64,000 nt of DNA from Lingula anatina (Eukaryota; Brachiopoda; Lingulata; Lingulida; Lingulidae), in NCBI RefSeq assembly GCF_001039355.2, contig NW_019773557.1:21861-85860 (forward strand), written 5' to 3'. Below the pieces are notes generated by a model that had not been told where the DNA came from, did no database searches, and was given only the letters and a program-made list of their open reading frames with translations. Positions 36,343-47,903 of the stretch are shown piece by piece; the stretch's first letter is position 1, and every line of letters starts with the position of its first letter. The position numbers were made by a program, and so were the translations under genes.

Positions 36343-38530
36343 TATAATCTAACAATATTCTTAGAAAAATAAAGTGTTTATAAACTGTTTTAAAAAGAAC
36401 TGAAACTGAAACCGGAATTGTCATTGACAGCGTGACATTAACTGAACACTTTTATAACAGATAACTTTTTTCAGAACGTCAGTCACCATGGGTTTGTATT
36501 CTCCTGACTTCACTTAAACCCCCTTTGCACTGGACGGCTTCCTTTTTGCGTCCTTTGCCGGGGGGGTGGGGTCCGTTTTTTAGGAATGGCATGCTTCGGA
36601 TGTGAAGCCGATGCAAGCTCCCCCTTTGGCGTGGGGTTCAAGGCGGGGCCCCGAATTTTTTTTAGAAGGTGAACGGTATTATTTGGTGCTGTGTACAACT
36701 ATGGTTTAGCTAGACAAAATTCTAATTTCAAAAGGGGAATATTGGTGAAATTTCTATTTCAGAAATCGGAGGGGTTCAGGACCCCCCCCCCCCCCGACAC
36801 CCCCTGTCGTAATCCGAAACTGCTTTCTGCGACCATAAAATTGGCATCGATGTGGTCGTAGATAGGAGGCACAAGCATCGCTTTGTTTGCAGAATGAATG
36901 TGCAATGATTGGCCAGTTGTCGGAAAGTGAATAATATTTTATTTTACTCTTAAACGGGGCCATGCTACGGGACGCAGAAAGGACGCCACTCAGTGTAAAG
37001 GGGGTTTAAGCATGTCTGAATATGCTTAACTGGGACAGGTACTTGAATGCAGCGCGCCAACTGCCACCCCCTCCCTATCCATTATTTTATTATTTTCTAT
37101 GTGTTTGGCTATCCGAAGTATATTACTCACTTACAAGCACCTCTTTATTAGCAGTGCTGATCACTTATATATCAAGACACATATTTATGGGGGTTAATGT
37201 GACCAGAGTCATCTTGAACCTCACTTAACTGCCTAGACACCCCCTAGACACCCCCTAGACACCCAGTAGTTCCATCGTTTTAGTTTTTCTAGGCAGGATA
37301 TAGTGCTTGATATACCGGCATTAAGTAAAGGAGTGGATGGGTTTCAAGAGCAAGCAGCTAACATTGTTTTATTTTAAGACTGTGGAGTTTTTGCGACTGC
37401 CACTACCTGCTTATCTATGGAGACTCAAGGAAGGGGATTCCCCTTATCTGGTAAATTTCTACGCGTCTAAAAAAAGACTTGGCGTAAGCAATTACTGGTA
37501 TGCCCAACGAAAAAGTAAGTGCAACAAATACATGTATATGGTTATATGTCATCTCACTTAACAACGAGAGTGACATTCAAATTTTTTCTTAGTCTTACTA
37601 GAGTTTACATTTGGTCTTAATATAATAACGATAAAGATTGCAATACTAGCTCTCACCTTTAACTCTCAGGAAAATCAGTGCAACAAAAACTAACGTGGAA
37701 TTGGGCCCTCCCTTAGACGTATGATTTGCTCGACGTTTTACATGTAGATTCTTCATTTGAGGCGCTTCCCATTGTAACGTACTGTCTCTTCATTTATGTT
37801 TTAGTACCGAAGTACCGTCACCAAATAATCAATGTTTCTTGAAGAATATAACATATACGAATGCTGACCGTCTGACGACTTTAGTTTCGGACTACATGTT
37901 AAATATATAATTTGATCGCTTAATTCCTTCTCCAAGAACCTGGGTATGTCCCACTCGTGATCCCGAGTGTGTGCAGAGGGTGAGTACCTCAATTCAATCT
38001 TTCAGATAAAACTCTAAATTCGTCCGAACTGGAAAAACCAAGCCACTTGGTCACGTGACCTATATAGGCCTTTATACATATATAGCTGGCTTAATTCAAC
38101 AAGTAATAGTATATTATTATTTTCATGTTTAACTTGTTGTACTGCAACAAATACTGGTAAATGCATTACAATATCGGGCCTATAGGCCTTTCTTGACTCC
38201 CTTTTTTGTTATTGGGGTAAAATTATGTAAATTATGTTTTAACAAAAAGCCAGCAGATGTACGTACATGTATTTAATAGCACCAATGGAGAGTGAAATTG
38301 GTACATCGCTCGCTCATGAAATACCCTCCACGCCTCACCTAGCTTCCTGATATAGTATACGTATGTGCATGTACAAAGTTGAAGCTTGCATACCATATTC
38401 TTAGCGCTCGGGCTTTAATCTAATAATAGTTTGTTGTCATTTTATCAGTAAATATAGGCCCTACACATGCATGTATAGACACAGCTGTTAGGCACATGTA
38501 CACATACAGAACGCCGAACACAGATGTATC
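36343..38530. repeat. Segmental duplication, copy 1
   Basis: Blocks 36343-37000 and 37373-38530 match 41869-42450 and 45798-46121 plus 47108-47903 with few differences. Copy 1 lacks the MULE-bearing and Harbinger insertions of copy 2. No coding exon is seen in it. Confidence 0.75.
36514..37009. mobile_element. TTAA-flanked MITE with ACCCCC ends
   Basis: Imperfect inverted ends of about 36 bp: ACCCCCTTTGCACTG at 36518-36532 and the complement of ACCCCCTTTACACTG at 36991-37005. TTAA lies on both sides (36514-36517, 37006-37009). The 488-bp body is non-coding and contains a poly-C run near 36782-36795. TTAA duplications suggest the piggyBac type. A left-end copy lies at 42064 onward, truncated near 42450. 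Confidence 0.65.
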
Positions 38531-39331
38531 TGTTTATCGCACCTTTCCATTATTCCCATCTATCACCCGTTTATAAATATGTCCACAAGTAAAGTACAAA
38601 TCGAATATTTCACACCAAGTGAGCCGAGCGTTGTATCTTTCTGTCCTTTTGGGAAGGGAAGGTGTTGATCTTTAACAGGGAAGTCTATGCCACTATTATC
38701 TTTAGACCATAGAACCAATGCATCGATGCTAGAATATTATGGGGTTGCGAAATATTGGGCAGATAAAATTTAATAATCACATTTGATTCTATTATCCAAC
38801 AAACTGATAGCGGTTAACCAAGCGGTGCAGGGATGCCCGTAAATATTACAGGATCTGTCCTAGGTCTAAGATCTAATAAACGGATATATTACATCTTAGC
38901 CTAGGTCATGCAGGTTTTATGCTGTGGTTTTATCACGCAGTACTGAAATCACTCCTAATCTAGGCAATGAAACTGGAAGTTTGATAATCAGTTCGCTGTT
39001 TGAATAGATTTGGCTATCACTGGACAATCAATGCCTACCAAATAACCGCGCGGAGAACGTAAATCAATACACATGATATTCACCTGTGCAGGGACGTCAT
39101 ACAACATGAAGATAATAGCGTTTTACTTTCTAGTTACTTTATCGTAATTGTATGTATGGGAATTGTATGGTCTCCTCGCTGTCGGCGAAAAGAGCGAAAG
39201 GTAAATCATACGTCAACAAACATGTATTGTTACATCGGATCTGAATTAAAGCGACATGTGTCACTGCGGTCCCGAGGGTAGAAATAACCCATATGACTGC
39301 AGTGGGCGAACTGTTTATTTCTATTTATTAT

Positions 39332-39359
39332 CCCCGCACTTTTGGGACAAAAGTCGGGG
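39332..39359. repeat. Perfect-stem hairpin CCCCG...CGGGG
   Basis: CCCCG-C-ACTTTTG, a GGA loop, then CAAAAGT-CGGGG: a 12-bp stem with a single bulged C. It lies just before a TA microsatellite. I recall similar hairpins at the edge of repeats in marine invertebrates but cannot name the family. Confidence 0.6.
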
Positions 39360-39374
39360 ATCATGTTATCCCGC

Positions 39375-39378
<4 letters not shown>

Positions 39379-39464
<86 letters not shown>

Positions 39465-39470
39465 TTTTTT
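39379..39470. repeat. (TA)n followed by a T-tract
   Basis: About 34 TA units then about 23 T. Same arrangement as 14591-14677. Confidence 0.95.
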
Positions 39471-39777
39471 AATACCTTTGGATGAAGCAGTGAGTTGTGT
39501 GTATATGTGTGTGTAGGTGCGTGTGTACGTGGGTGTGTGGTAAGTGATCCCTAGGGGTGAGCTGCTCTTGATAATATGGGGAAGTGCGGGGATATGCGAT
39601 GGCTACCCATCGACACCATCTAGTTTTATTTCTAACATGAGAGAGAGAAAAAATGATGGGGCATATGAGACAGATAGATATATAAAGAGAGAGAGAGAGA
39701 GAGGTTATCAATAGCACGAGGATTTTAGGGTATGAATTTATATACAAATGTATATATCCATAAAATGTCATCAACAT

Positions 39778-40081
39778 CTAACAAGAAGAACCCCCTGCAT
39801 TTTTCAGAATAACTGTCTGTCCCGAAATTGTATAAAGCGTTAGTGTTAAAATTATGAGATAATTACTAAATGTTACGAAATCCGATCTAATTTCCATTCG
39901 GCATTTTAAAGTTTTCCCATCATCTTCTGCCTTCAGCGTAACGTTTACTTTTCTTTCACCATATCCGCTGCAAATGTCGAACGTAGAATTGTTGATCCTT
40001 TTGGCATCTGGAAGTAACTCAATGGCTTTTCGGGGCTTGCCAAGTTTTGCATAGTAACGGATTTCCACCAAACCAGATGGC
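39778..40081 (-). CDS. Possible second Ig-like exon, probably damaged
   Basis: The minus-strand frame 40071-39778 reads like the second half of an Ig domain: STFDICSG, KVNVTLKAEDDGKTLKCRME with a D-x-x-x-x-x-C strand-F motif, then SNYLIILTL as strand G. A good acceptor (TTTTCTATCAG) ends at 40082. However, the Ig frame meets a TGA within the first bases after it, and the first half of the domain is missing. A donor-like GTAATT after SDFVTF is an alternative 3' end. It is either a pseudo-exon or one with an unseen split. It lies upstream of the Ig exon at 35561-35890 on the same strand. Confidence 0.35.
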
Positions 40082-40160
40082 CGGAGTCAACTGATAGAAA
40101 ACAGGAAATGTTGTTCATACCTTCACCTCTTTATATACATGTAACTGCTTTTCTTCTGCG

Positions 40161-40162
<2 letters not shown>

Positions 40163-40237
<75 letters not shown>

Positions 40238-40240
40238 GAC
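40163..40240. repeat. (TG)n/(GA)n compound microsatellite
   Basis: About 21 TG units passing directly into GA repeats. Confidence 0.95.
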
Positions 40241-40473
40241 AGAGACAGAAAGATGGATAGGGACATTGCCGTATAATTAATTGTATTTCTTTTCTTTCTT
40301 GTTTTTTTTTTTTTTTGGTCGTAATCGGACAATATTATGCCAACCACATACATCGCAAATAGTACGTTGTCCACTTACTAATCGAAGAAATACTTCAATG
40401 AAGTCAGGGAAAATTAATAAGCTCCTTAACGAGGACGACCTACAGTGCCGCCGGAATCTCCCCTTACTTACCC

Positions 40474-41136
40474 TCCGGGTCGCTGCGGGTTGTACGGACG
40501 GCCTGGCTCGGTAACTATGGAAATAACATTGTCATCCATACGCTGTTTGGTTTCTGTTAACAATAGTTCCATACCCTGCCCGTCCGGCAATTATCGTGAC
40601 AAACTTTCTGCTAACAAAAGAGCCTAACCCTAGCTCGCTGAGATAAAGATCGAAGGTGAGCGTGGTCGCAATTAAGTGTTCGTCCAAGCGTTAATTGACC
40701 TTTAATGCGCGGTGGCTTCACTCTACTTTGATCACTCTACTCTGATACGGAGATTTTAAGTATAAGAACTTGCCAACAGTGATTTTTAAAAGTCGCTACT
40801 GTATCCTTTAATTCTGAGAAAAAAGAATTCTGTTTGACAACCAAGTTTAAAATAGAGGTGCCGCTCGTTAACCATATAGACATTTTCTCCGTCCTCACCT
40901 AAAACTTCCGAATCTTCAGTAAAAGTGTGAAATGATTTTCCTTTGCAACAACAAACTGTTCCTAAAAGAGGTAGGGTCGGAATTCCACAAAAATGGACGC
41001 CATTTTGACGGTATTTTCGATTTATCTGCTTTTTCTCTTTTTTTTGCTATTATAACAGCATCCACCTTGCTCATGCAGCTTCTTTGATTTGTTATTGAGA
41101 CATACACGATGTCATTATAATTTGATTGGCCATCTA
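40474..41136. repeat. 663-bp block, first copy (likely assembly duplicate)
   Basis: The same 663 bp recurs at 41138-41800, with only one N (41137) between the copies and no difference that I noticed. That is the signature of two overlapping contig ends or alleles joined without merging. Confidence 0.85.
40899..40948 (-). pseudogene. Truncated copy of the Ig exon 3' end
   Basis: About 50 bp match the 3' end of the Ig exon (strand G coding part KGKSFHTFTED and the donor GTGAGG). The match stops abruptly at 40948 and unrelated sequence follows. The flanking DNA (about 40806-40898) also matches that beside the intact exon (35459-35560). Confidence 0.65.
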
Positions 41137-41137
41137 N

Positions 41138-41800
41138 TCCGGGTCGCTGCGGGTTGTACGGACGGCCTGGCTCGGTAACTATGGAAATAACATTGTCATC
41201 CATACGCTGTTTGGTTTCTGTTAACAATAGTTCCATACCCTGCCCGTCCGGCAATTATCGTGACAAACTTTCTGCTAACAAAAGAGCCTAACCCTAGCTC
41301 GCTGAGATAAAGATCGAAGGTGAGCGTGGTCGCAATTAAGTGTTCGTCCAAGCGTTAATTGACCTTTAATGCGCGGTGGCTTCACTCTACTTTGATCACT
41401 CTACTCTGATACGGAGATTTTAAGTATAAGAACTTGCCAACAGTGATTTTTAAAAGTCGCTACTGTATCCTTTAATTCTGAGAAAAAAGAATTCTGTTTG
41501 ACAACCAAGTTTAAAATAGAGGTGCCGCTCGTTAACCATATAGACATTTTCTCCGTCCTCACCTAAAACTTCCGAATCTTCAGTAAAAGTGTGAAATGAT
41601 TTTCCTTTGCAACAACAAACTGTTCCTAAAAGAGGTAGGGTCGGAATTCCACAAAAATGGACGCCATTTTGACGGTATTTTCGATTTATCTGCTTTTTCT
41701 CTTTTTTTTGCTATTATAACAGCATCCACCTTGCTCATGCAGCTTCTTTGATTTGTTATTGAGACATACACGATGTCATTATAATTTGATTGGCCATCTA
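41138..41800. repeat. 663-bp block, second copy (likely assembly duplicate)
   Basis: Duplicate of 40474-41136. It includes a second copy of the truncated Ig exon at 41563-41612, which should therefore not be counted as an independent locus. Confidence 0.85.
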
Positions 41801-42763
41801 AATTTAAATTACATTCTTGTTATGCCCCCCCCCCCCTGCAGTGCACCACTAGCAAAGAATGACAGTTTTATAATCTAACAATATTCTTAGAAAAATAGAG
41901 TGTTTATAAACTGTTTTAAAAAGATTTGAAACTGAAAGCGGAATTGACATTGACAGCGTGACATACAACTGCATACTTTTCTAACAGATAACTTTTTTCA
42001 GAACGTCAGTCACCATGGGGTTGTTGTAATTGGTGACAATAGTACTCACATGACTTCAATTAAACCCCCTTTGCACTGGCTGCCTTCCTTTTTGTGTCAA
42101 TTGCCGGGGGGAGGGGTCCGTTAGGAATGGCATGCTTTGGATGTGAAGCCGATGCTCTCCCCCTTTGGCGTGGGGTTCAAGGCGGGGCCCCGAATTTTTT
42201 TCGAAGGTGAACGGTTTTATTTGGTGCTGTTTAGAACTATGGTTTAGCAAGACAAAATTATAATTTCAAAAGGGGATTGGAATATTGGTGAAATTTCTAT
42301 TTCAGAAACCGGAGGGGGTTCAGGACCCCCCCCCCCCCCGACACCCCCTGCCATCGCTTTGTTTGCAGAATGAATGCTCAATGATTGGCCAGTTGTCGGA
42401 AAGTGAATAATAATTAGTTTTACTTTCAAAAGGGACCATACTACGGGACGGTAAGCTCTAAAAAAAAAGGCGCGAATTCCCTTAGAAAACGAATTTCACC
42501 CGGGTAAACTGCATTTTTTCTGGACTTAATTTTACCAGTCCATTTTTGTTCTAAATCATCAATCCGAACTATCCAAGAGCACTTTTACATTTTGTTTGAG
42601 TTCTCCCAACCTACACATTACTTAAAGTATGTAAAACTATGTTGTTTTCAATGGCCCGTCGGAAGCGGGGGGAGGGGGCTGCAACCAATTGTTTGCTCAA
42701 TATTTGCTCGTGTATCTTTCCCTGACTTTCGGTACCATTGTTCGCTACCATTGTTCGCACAGC

Positions 42764-42794
<31 letters not shown>

Positions 42795-43085
42795 AAAACC
42801 CGTTCCGACAACAGTGTTGCATTACTCTTGGGGATGAGGATGAATTAACGGGAGTGTAAACTTGGCATATAAATACAAATTACGAGCATTTACGAGAACA
42901 AACTTTGCCCTTACTAGGGCTTTAAACTTCGACATAAAATTGTATCAGAATACAGTAATATGCTCAAATACCCAGTAATAGTAATACATATTTAAGTCTA
43001 CCCCCTCTTCCCCAGCATTACTGAAGGTGCTGAAACGTTTATAATCTGAAATAGAAATAGGACAACGCAATACTTAACCGGAGGG

Positions 43086-43090
43086 CCTAT

Positions 43091-43137
<47 letters not shown>

Positions 43138-43140
43138 TTA
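43086..43140. repeat. (TTTA)n microsatellite
   Basis: About 14 units. Confidence 0.95.
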
Positions 43141-43186
43141 AATGTAAAATACAAGTGAGAAGGCAGTTTGAACATGTTGAAATATT

Positions 43187-43580
43187 CTAAAACAGTTTAA
43201 CTTGTAATCTGATGAAAAACATCAAAAACGCTGTCCCTGGTAACAAATTCAATAAAACGAAGCAAAACGTACTATACAAAAAGTAGATACACTCGTGAGA
43301 AAATTTCCATTTGTTTTTACCAAAAACAAACAAACCAAAAAAAAACCTTTGCAGTTAAATATCGTCTACTTCCAATCTCATGGAAAACATCAAGTTCTGT
43401 CTTTTGTAACAAATGTAATATACTAATAACAAACAGAAAAACAATGTAACACATAAAATCACTCTTGTGAAAATGTCCATTTGTTTTTACCATAAAAACA
43501 CTCTCTAGTGAGGTATCGTTAAATTTTTCTCTGATGAAAAACATGAAATGTTTTTTTAACAAATGTAATATAAGATAACG
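43187..43580. repeat. Three imperfect tandem units of about 180 bp
   Basis: Units share GATGAAAAACAT, GTAACAAAT, and CCATTTGTTTTTACC (the last at about 43306 and 43478). It lies between the (TTTA)n tract and the MULE transposase gene. Confidence 0.6.
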
Positions 43581-43720
43581 TAAATTACTATGCAATACAG
43601 TTAAATATCTGGGCTTCAGTTCTATCAAGGGTCCCAAGCAGAGTGAGCCACGGCCATCCAATTGTCATCAAGGTTACGCGCCCCGTTGTTGTATTGGTTC
43701 TTCAGGTTGACAACTCTTCG

Positions 43721-45248
43721 CTACAAATCCCTCCACTTTCTATTGCGTGGCGGTGGCGCATTACCATTTCGAGCAGCTGTGATCCGTTGTTCTGTGATTG
43801 CTTGTTGGTCTTTCAGATGTCTGAGAAAGTTCCAGAACATGTGATGCCTCACCTGTACGGCCCCACTGAAGGCACGATGGATTGCTAAAAAAAGTGCCAA
43901 AAAGGAAATAATTCATTGAAAATTGATAAATAGGAAATGTTATTCGGAAATGTAATAGCTCTTCATAATTTTCCTCGTGAGAGTGGGTAAAACAAAATAA
44001 ACCGAAGTTATAGATAGTACCCAATTTTTAATTTTCAAATACTTTTTTACTACCGTTTGATATGCCACAAGGCATAGCGAAAATTTCATTATTTATAACT
44101 ATTATAGGGAGTTAAAATCTGCGAAAAAGAAAAGATATATAAGATAAGAATTTATAAAAAGGGCTCTTTTTCAGTAGGTTGATTCCCTTCACCGGTGAAA
44201 TTAAAGCTTAATTTTCGACTTAGCATGAGTGTTTTGGACAGTTACGGCGTGGTATAGAAGTTAATTAAAGGTTAATGGCAATATCAAGGGGGGGGGGGGG
44301 GTAATACAAAAGTGAGAAAAACGGCAAAAAACTTACATTCCACTATGTTGTTGGTCCTCTGCTCCATCCCTCTCTTGAATACGTTCCACGAAGGAATGTT
44401 GAACGTAGCTCCTCGATCTACATACGTGAGTGACACGCACTGTAAAAATTCTTGTAAAGCAGGGGTCCTCCTCATTTGGCGCCGAGTGCCCCTTTCCTGC
44501 AGAAGGAGATTATAATTCAGGCGCACCAAAGGGAGTGGCAGGTAGCCAAGCGCCATTACCTTCCGAACGAGAGCCTTCACTCGGTCATTGTTTATGTACG
44601 CATTTGAAAGGCCAATCTCCTGGATCTTCCTCCAGAGAGCCTGGGAAAAATGAAAATAACACCCCCGTACGTCTGCAGTTGGGATTTCCGTTTGGACTGC
44701 ATTCTGCAAGCCTATTTCAAAGTCTGTCACAACCAATGTTGGTCTCCATCTGTGGTGGGTAAGTTCCCTCGTCCTTCTGCACACCGCTTGAAGCACTTGT
44801 CTATAGTGACCCACGGTCCTTTGGCCTATCAAGGCATGGACTAGTGGCAGCCCATACCCATGGAAATTGCCAACAATAACCAGCAATTGCGTATAGGGCC
44901 TCGGGCATACACGAAAAGTTCCATCTATATACACTGTTTGACAATGCCGCAAAATGTTCAGATTTCTGCCGTCGCAAACACACAAACTCCCCACTGGTTG
45001 TCCAGGTAGAGCAAAAATTCCTCACGGTTCCAGGTCTGACCCCACTGGTTCTCAATCTTCACATCATTTATCCCCTGTGGGATAGGTGGCAGTGCTTGCC
45101 GGCGTACCCTTTTTATGCAGGTTCTGACGGACGCCATTGATGGCACGGGCGGACGGTCCCCTCCACCTTGCCGATGCATTCTTGAAACGTCTGCGGCATA
45201 GACCCTCCTTGCCGGCACCGCCCGTCTTATATTAATGCGGCTTGTCAT
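43721..45248 (-). pseudogene. MULE-family transposase, one intron, frameshifted
   Basis: On the minus strand the gene opens at 45248 (MTSRINIRR) and runs through an N-terminal block (VRTCIKRVRRQALPPIP, then TWNREEFLLYLDNQ). It shifts frame near 44960 between FATAE and NLNILRHC, and continues with the MULE DDE core: YIDGTFRVCP, LLVIVGNFHGYGLPLVHAL, VVTDFEIGLQNAV and GCYFHFSQALWRKIQEIG. After RTNNIVE a donor GTAAGTTT at 44336 begins an intron to an acceptor at 43885. The last exon (43884-43721) gives IHRAFSGAVQVRHHMFWNF, the usual C-terminal block. The domain set and order are complete, so one frameshift is the only clear lesion. This transposase moves a Mutator-like DNA transposon; the terminal inverted repeats were not found. 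Confidence 0.8.
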
Positions 45249-46121
45249 ACAATCGTCTTCAGGGTGGTTATGTCACGCATCATTCATATTTGCCACCCGA
45301 ATTTGAACTCCGTCGTTGAATGCATTCGTCCTTAATTTGGTGCGACAGTCCCTCCTCCAACTTCGCCAAACAAATTCGCCATGACTCTCTCTCTCTCTCT
45401 CTCTCTGTTTTTGATATCGATACCTTTGATACCTTGGATAACAAGCACATGCCCCCGTCTTACGCCCGGTTCTAAGCGTGGTTCATTCATGGTCTTGAAC
45501 GCGCAAAATGTGAGCGAATCTACCACGAGGTTCCCTATTTATACATTAGAAATCCATACAGCAGCATGCATTGTACTAAATATTGATTCACCTTAAAGCG
45601 TAGAGATTTACCTATAGCGTTTTATAAAAGTTGTTTAAATTGTTACATTTGTGATAAGAATTGAAGTTTTGACGCCTTTGTGTCTACGGACCAAGCGCGG
45701 ATCAGACAAAAGGCCTGCATTCAATAAAGACATTTTATGTTTTAAAGATTGAAGTTTCAATCCCTTGTTCCTTACGTACGTGGGTTTTTGATTTAGACTG
45801 TGGAATGTTTACGACTACCTGTTCATCTATAGAGACTCAAGGAAGGGGATTCCCCTTATCAGGTAAATTTCTACGCCTTCTAAAAATAGACCTGGCGTAA
45901 GAAAATTTATGCCAAACTGAAAGTAAAAATGCACGTATATGGTTATAATATGTCGTCTCACTTAACAACAAGAGTGAAATTAAAATTTTTATCTTAGTCC
46001 TATTAGAGTTTATCCATCGTCTTAAAATAATAACGATAAAGATAGCAATAATAGCTAGCTCTCACCTTTAACTATCAGGAAAATCAGAGCAACCAAAACT
46101 AACGTGAAATTGGGCTTTCCC

Positions 46122-47107
46122 TTAAGCCTCTCTTACAACCCGTCGTGCGTGCTTAGAGATCGTGCGTCCTCGGAGTTTTTGTCAGACGTAGTGTTGTCGC
46201 AGGATGAAAATTAAATCGCAGCGGACGAAGTAGTAAGTACTTTATGAGTAGGTGTGTTGTGCTCTAAACGTGGGGCCCGCAAGTGGTCTGTACGCCTTTT
46301 TTTGGAAGTAGGAAGAAGTAAGGAGCACGTACGATCTGTACTTGTGTCGCACACAGTGAGTGAGATAATCATACGTGTATTGCAAGTGAAGCGTACGTTT
46401 TCAGAAAGTAAGAGAAACGTAAGAGAAACGTAATAAGCACGGAAGTGGAACGCACGGATAATCAAAATGAAATAAAAGGGAGCACCGAGTCTCTTCATCA
46501 TTTACTGTTTTAGCTTCCAAAATGGCACTTCCAAGAAGGATGCGCCATCGACTTCTACAGCTGCTAATGCTAGAGGAGGCCGAAGATCGTGACGCAATTC
46601 TGGCAGTGGTTGCTCGGGATCGCCTGCACTTTTATCGTGCAGGGCACGTGCGTCGTCTTAGTGTGACGCACTTCACAAGTATGGTAGTAGTACTCGCCAC
46701 GCACTTTGGAAGTAAGATAAACGCACGGAGGAAATGCGCTCACCCCCCTTTTTGTTAACACGTACATTGAAAGCAAGTTGAACGTACGAGTCTCTTGCGT
46801 GGTAAGTACGTCTTCGTGGTAAAATACCCCGGAATTTCTGCATGCTTTTCCTGCGTTACACGCACGCCTAGCGCACTTACTCAGTACTTTTGTCTTGCGT
46901 GCTACGAGCGTGCTCCAGGCGTTCTAATTGTCGCAGACAGGTTGTAGCGAAAAACTGGCCGGCCAGTTTTCGGGCTGCTTGCTTTGCGTCGTGTTTGTGT
47001 CCACCAAAAACAGTACGTTCCACGTGCGTGTATCTTACTACTTGGCCAATTTTTTGCACGCAAACCGCTCGTAGAAGCACGCACGACCGGTTGTAAGAGT
47101 AGCTTTA
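46122..47107 (+). mobile_element. Harbinger-type element with TTA target duplication
   Basis: TIRs of about 28 bp: AGCCTCTCTTACAACC at 46125 and the complement of AGCTACTCTTACAACC ending at 47104, both continuing with (C/G)GTCGTGCGTGC. TTA flanks both sides (46122-46124, 47105-47107), and the paralogous site at 37713-37715 has a single TTA and no insertion. A plus-strand frame at 46522-46758 starts MALPRRMRHRLLQLLMLEE, which resembles the basic/Leu-rich N-terminus of Harbinger transposases. There is no catalytic domain, so it is an internally deleted, non-autonomous copy. Confidence 0.8.
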
Positions 47108-47903
47108 GACGTATGATCTGCTCGACGTTTTACATGTAGGTTCTTCATTTGTGGCGCTTCCCATTATAACGTACGGTCACTTCATTTATGTTATAGCACC
47201 GACACCAAATATATTCATGTTTCTAGAAGAATGTTAACATATGCGAATGCTGACCGTCTACGCGGCTGACGACTTTACATTCGGACTACATGTAAGATAT
47301 ATAATTTGATCGCTTAATTCCTTCTCCAAGAACCTCCGGAGTGTGTTCAGAGGGTGAGTCCCTCAATTAAATCTTTCAGATATATCTCTAAATCGAAACC
47401 TTTACGAACTGGAAAAACCAAGCCTTGTTTCTCTTTCACTTGTTCACGTGACCTATACATCGTATATACATGTATATATAGCTGGCTTAATTCAACAAGT
47501 AATAGTATATTATTATTTTCATGTTTAACGTGTTGTACTGCAACAAATACTGGTAAATGCATTACAATATCGGGCCTATAGACCTTTCTTGACTCCCTTT
47601 TTGTTATCGGGTAAAATTATGTACATTATGTTTTAACAAAAAGCCAGCAGATGTACGTATTTAATAGCACCAATGGAGAGTGAAATTGGTACATCGCTCG
47701 CTCATGAAATACCCTCCACGCCTCACCTAGCTTCCTGATATACGTATGTACATGTACAAAGTTGAAGCTTGCATACCATATTCTCAGCGCTCGGGCTTTA
47801 ATCTAATAATAGTTTGTTGTCATTTTATCAGTAAATAATATTACACATGCATGTATAGACACAACTGTTTGGCACATGTACAGAACGCCGAACAGAGATG
47901 TAT

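Larger units (their letters stand above)
41869..47903. repeat. Segmental duplication, copy 2, expanded by insertions
   Basis: Matches copy 1 (36343-38530) in the blocks 41869-42450, 45798-46121 and 47108-47903. The rest is inserted DNA: the MULE-containing stretch (about 42450-45797) and a Harbinger-type element (46125-47104). Confidence 0.75.
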
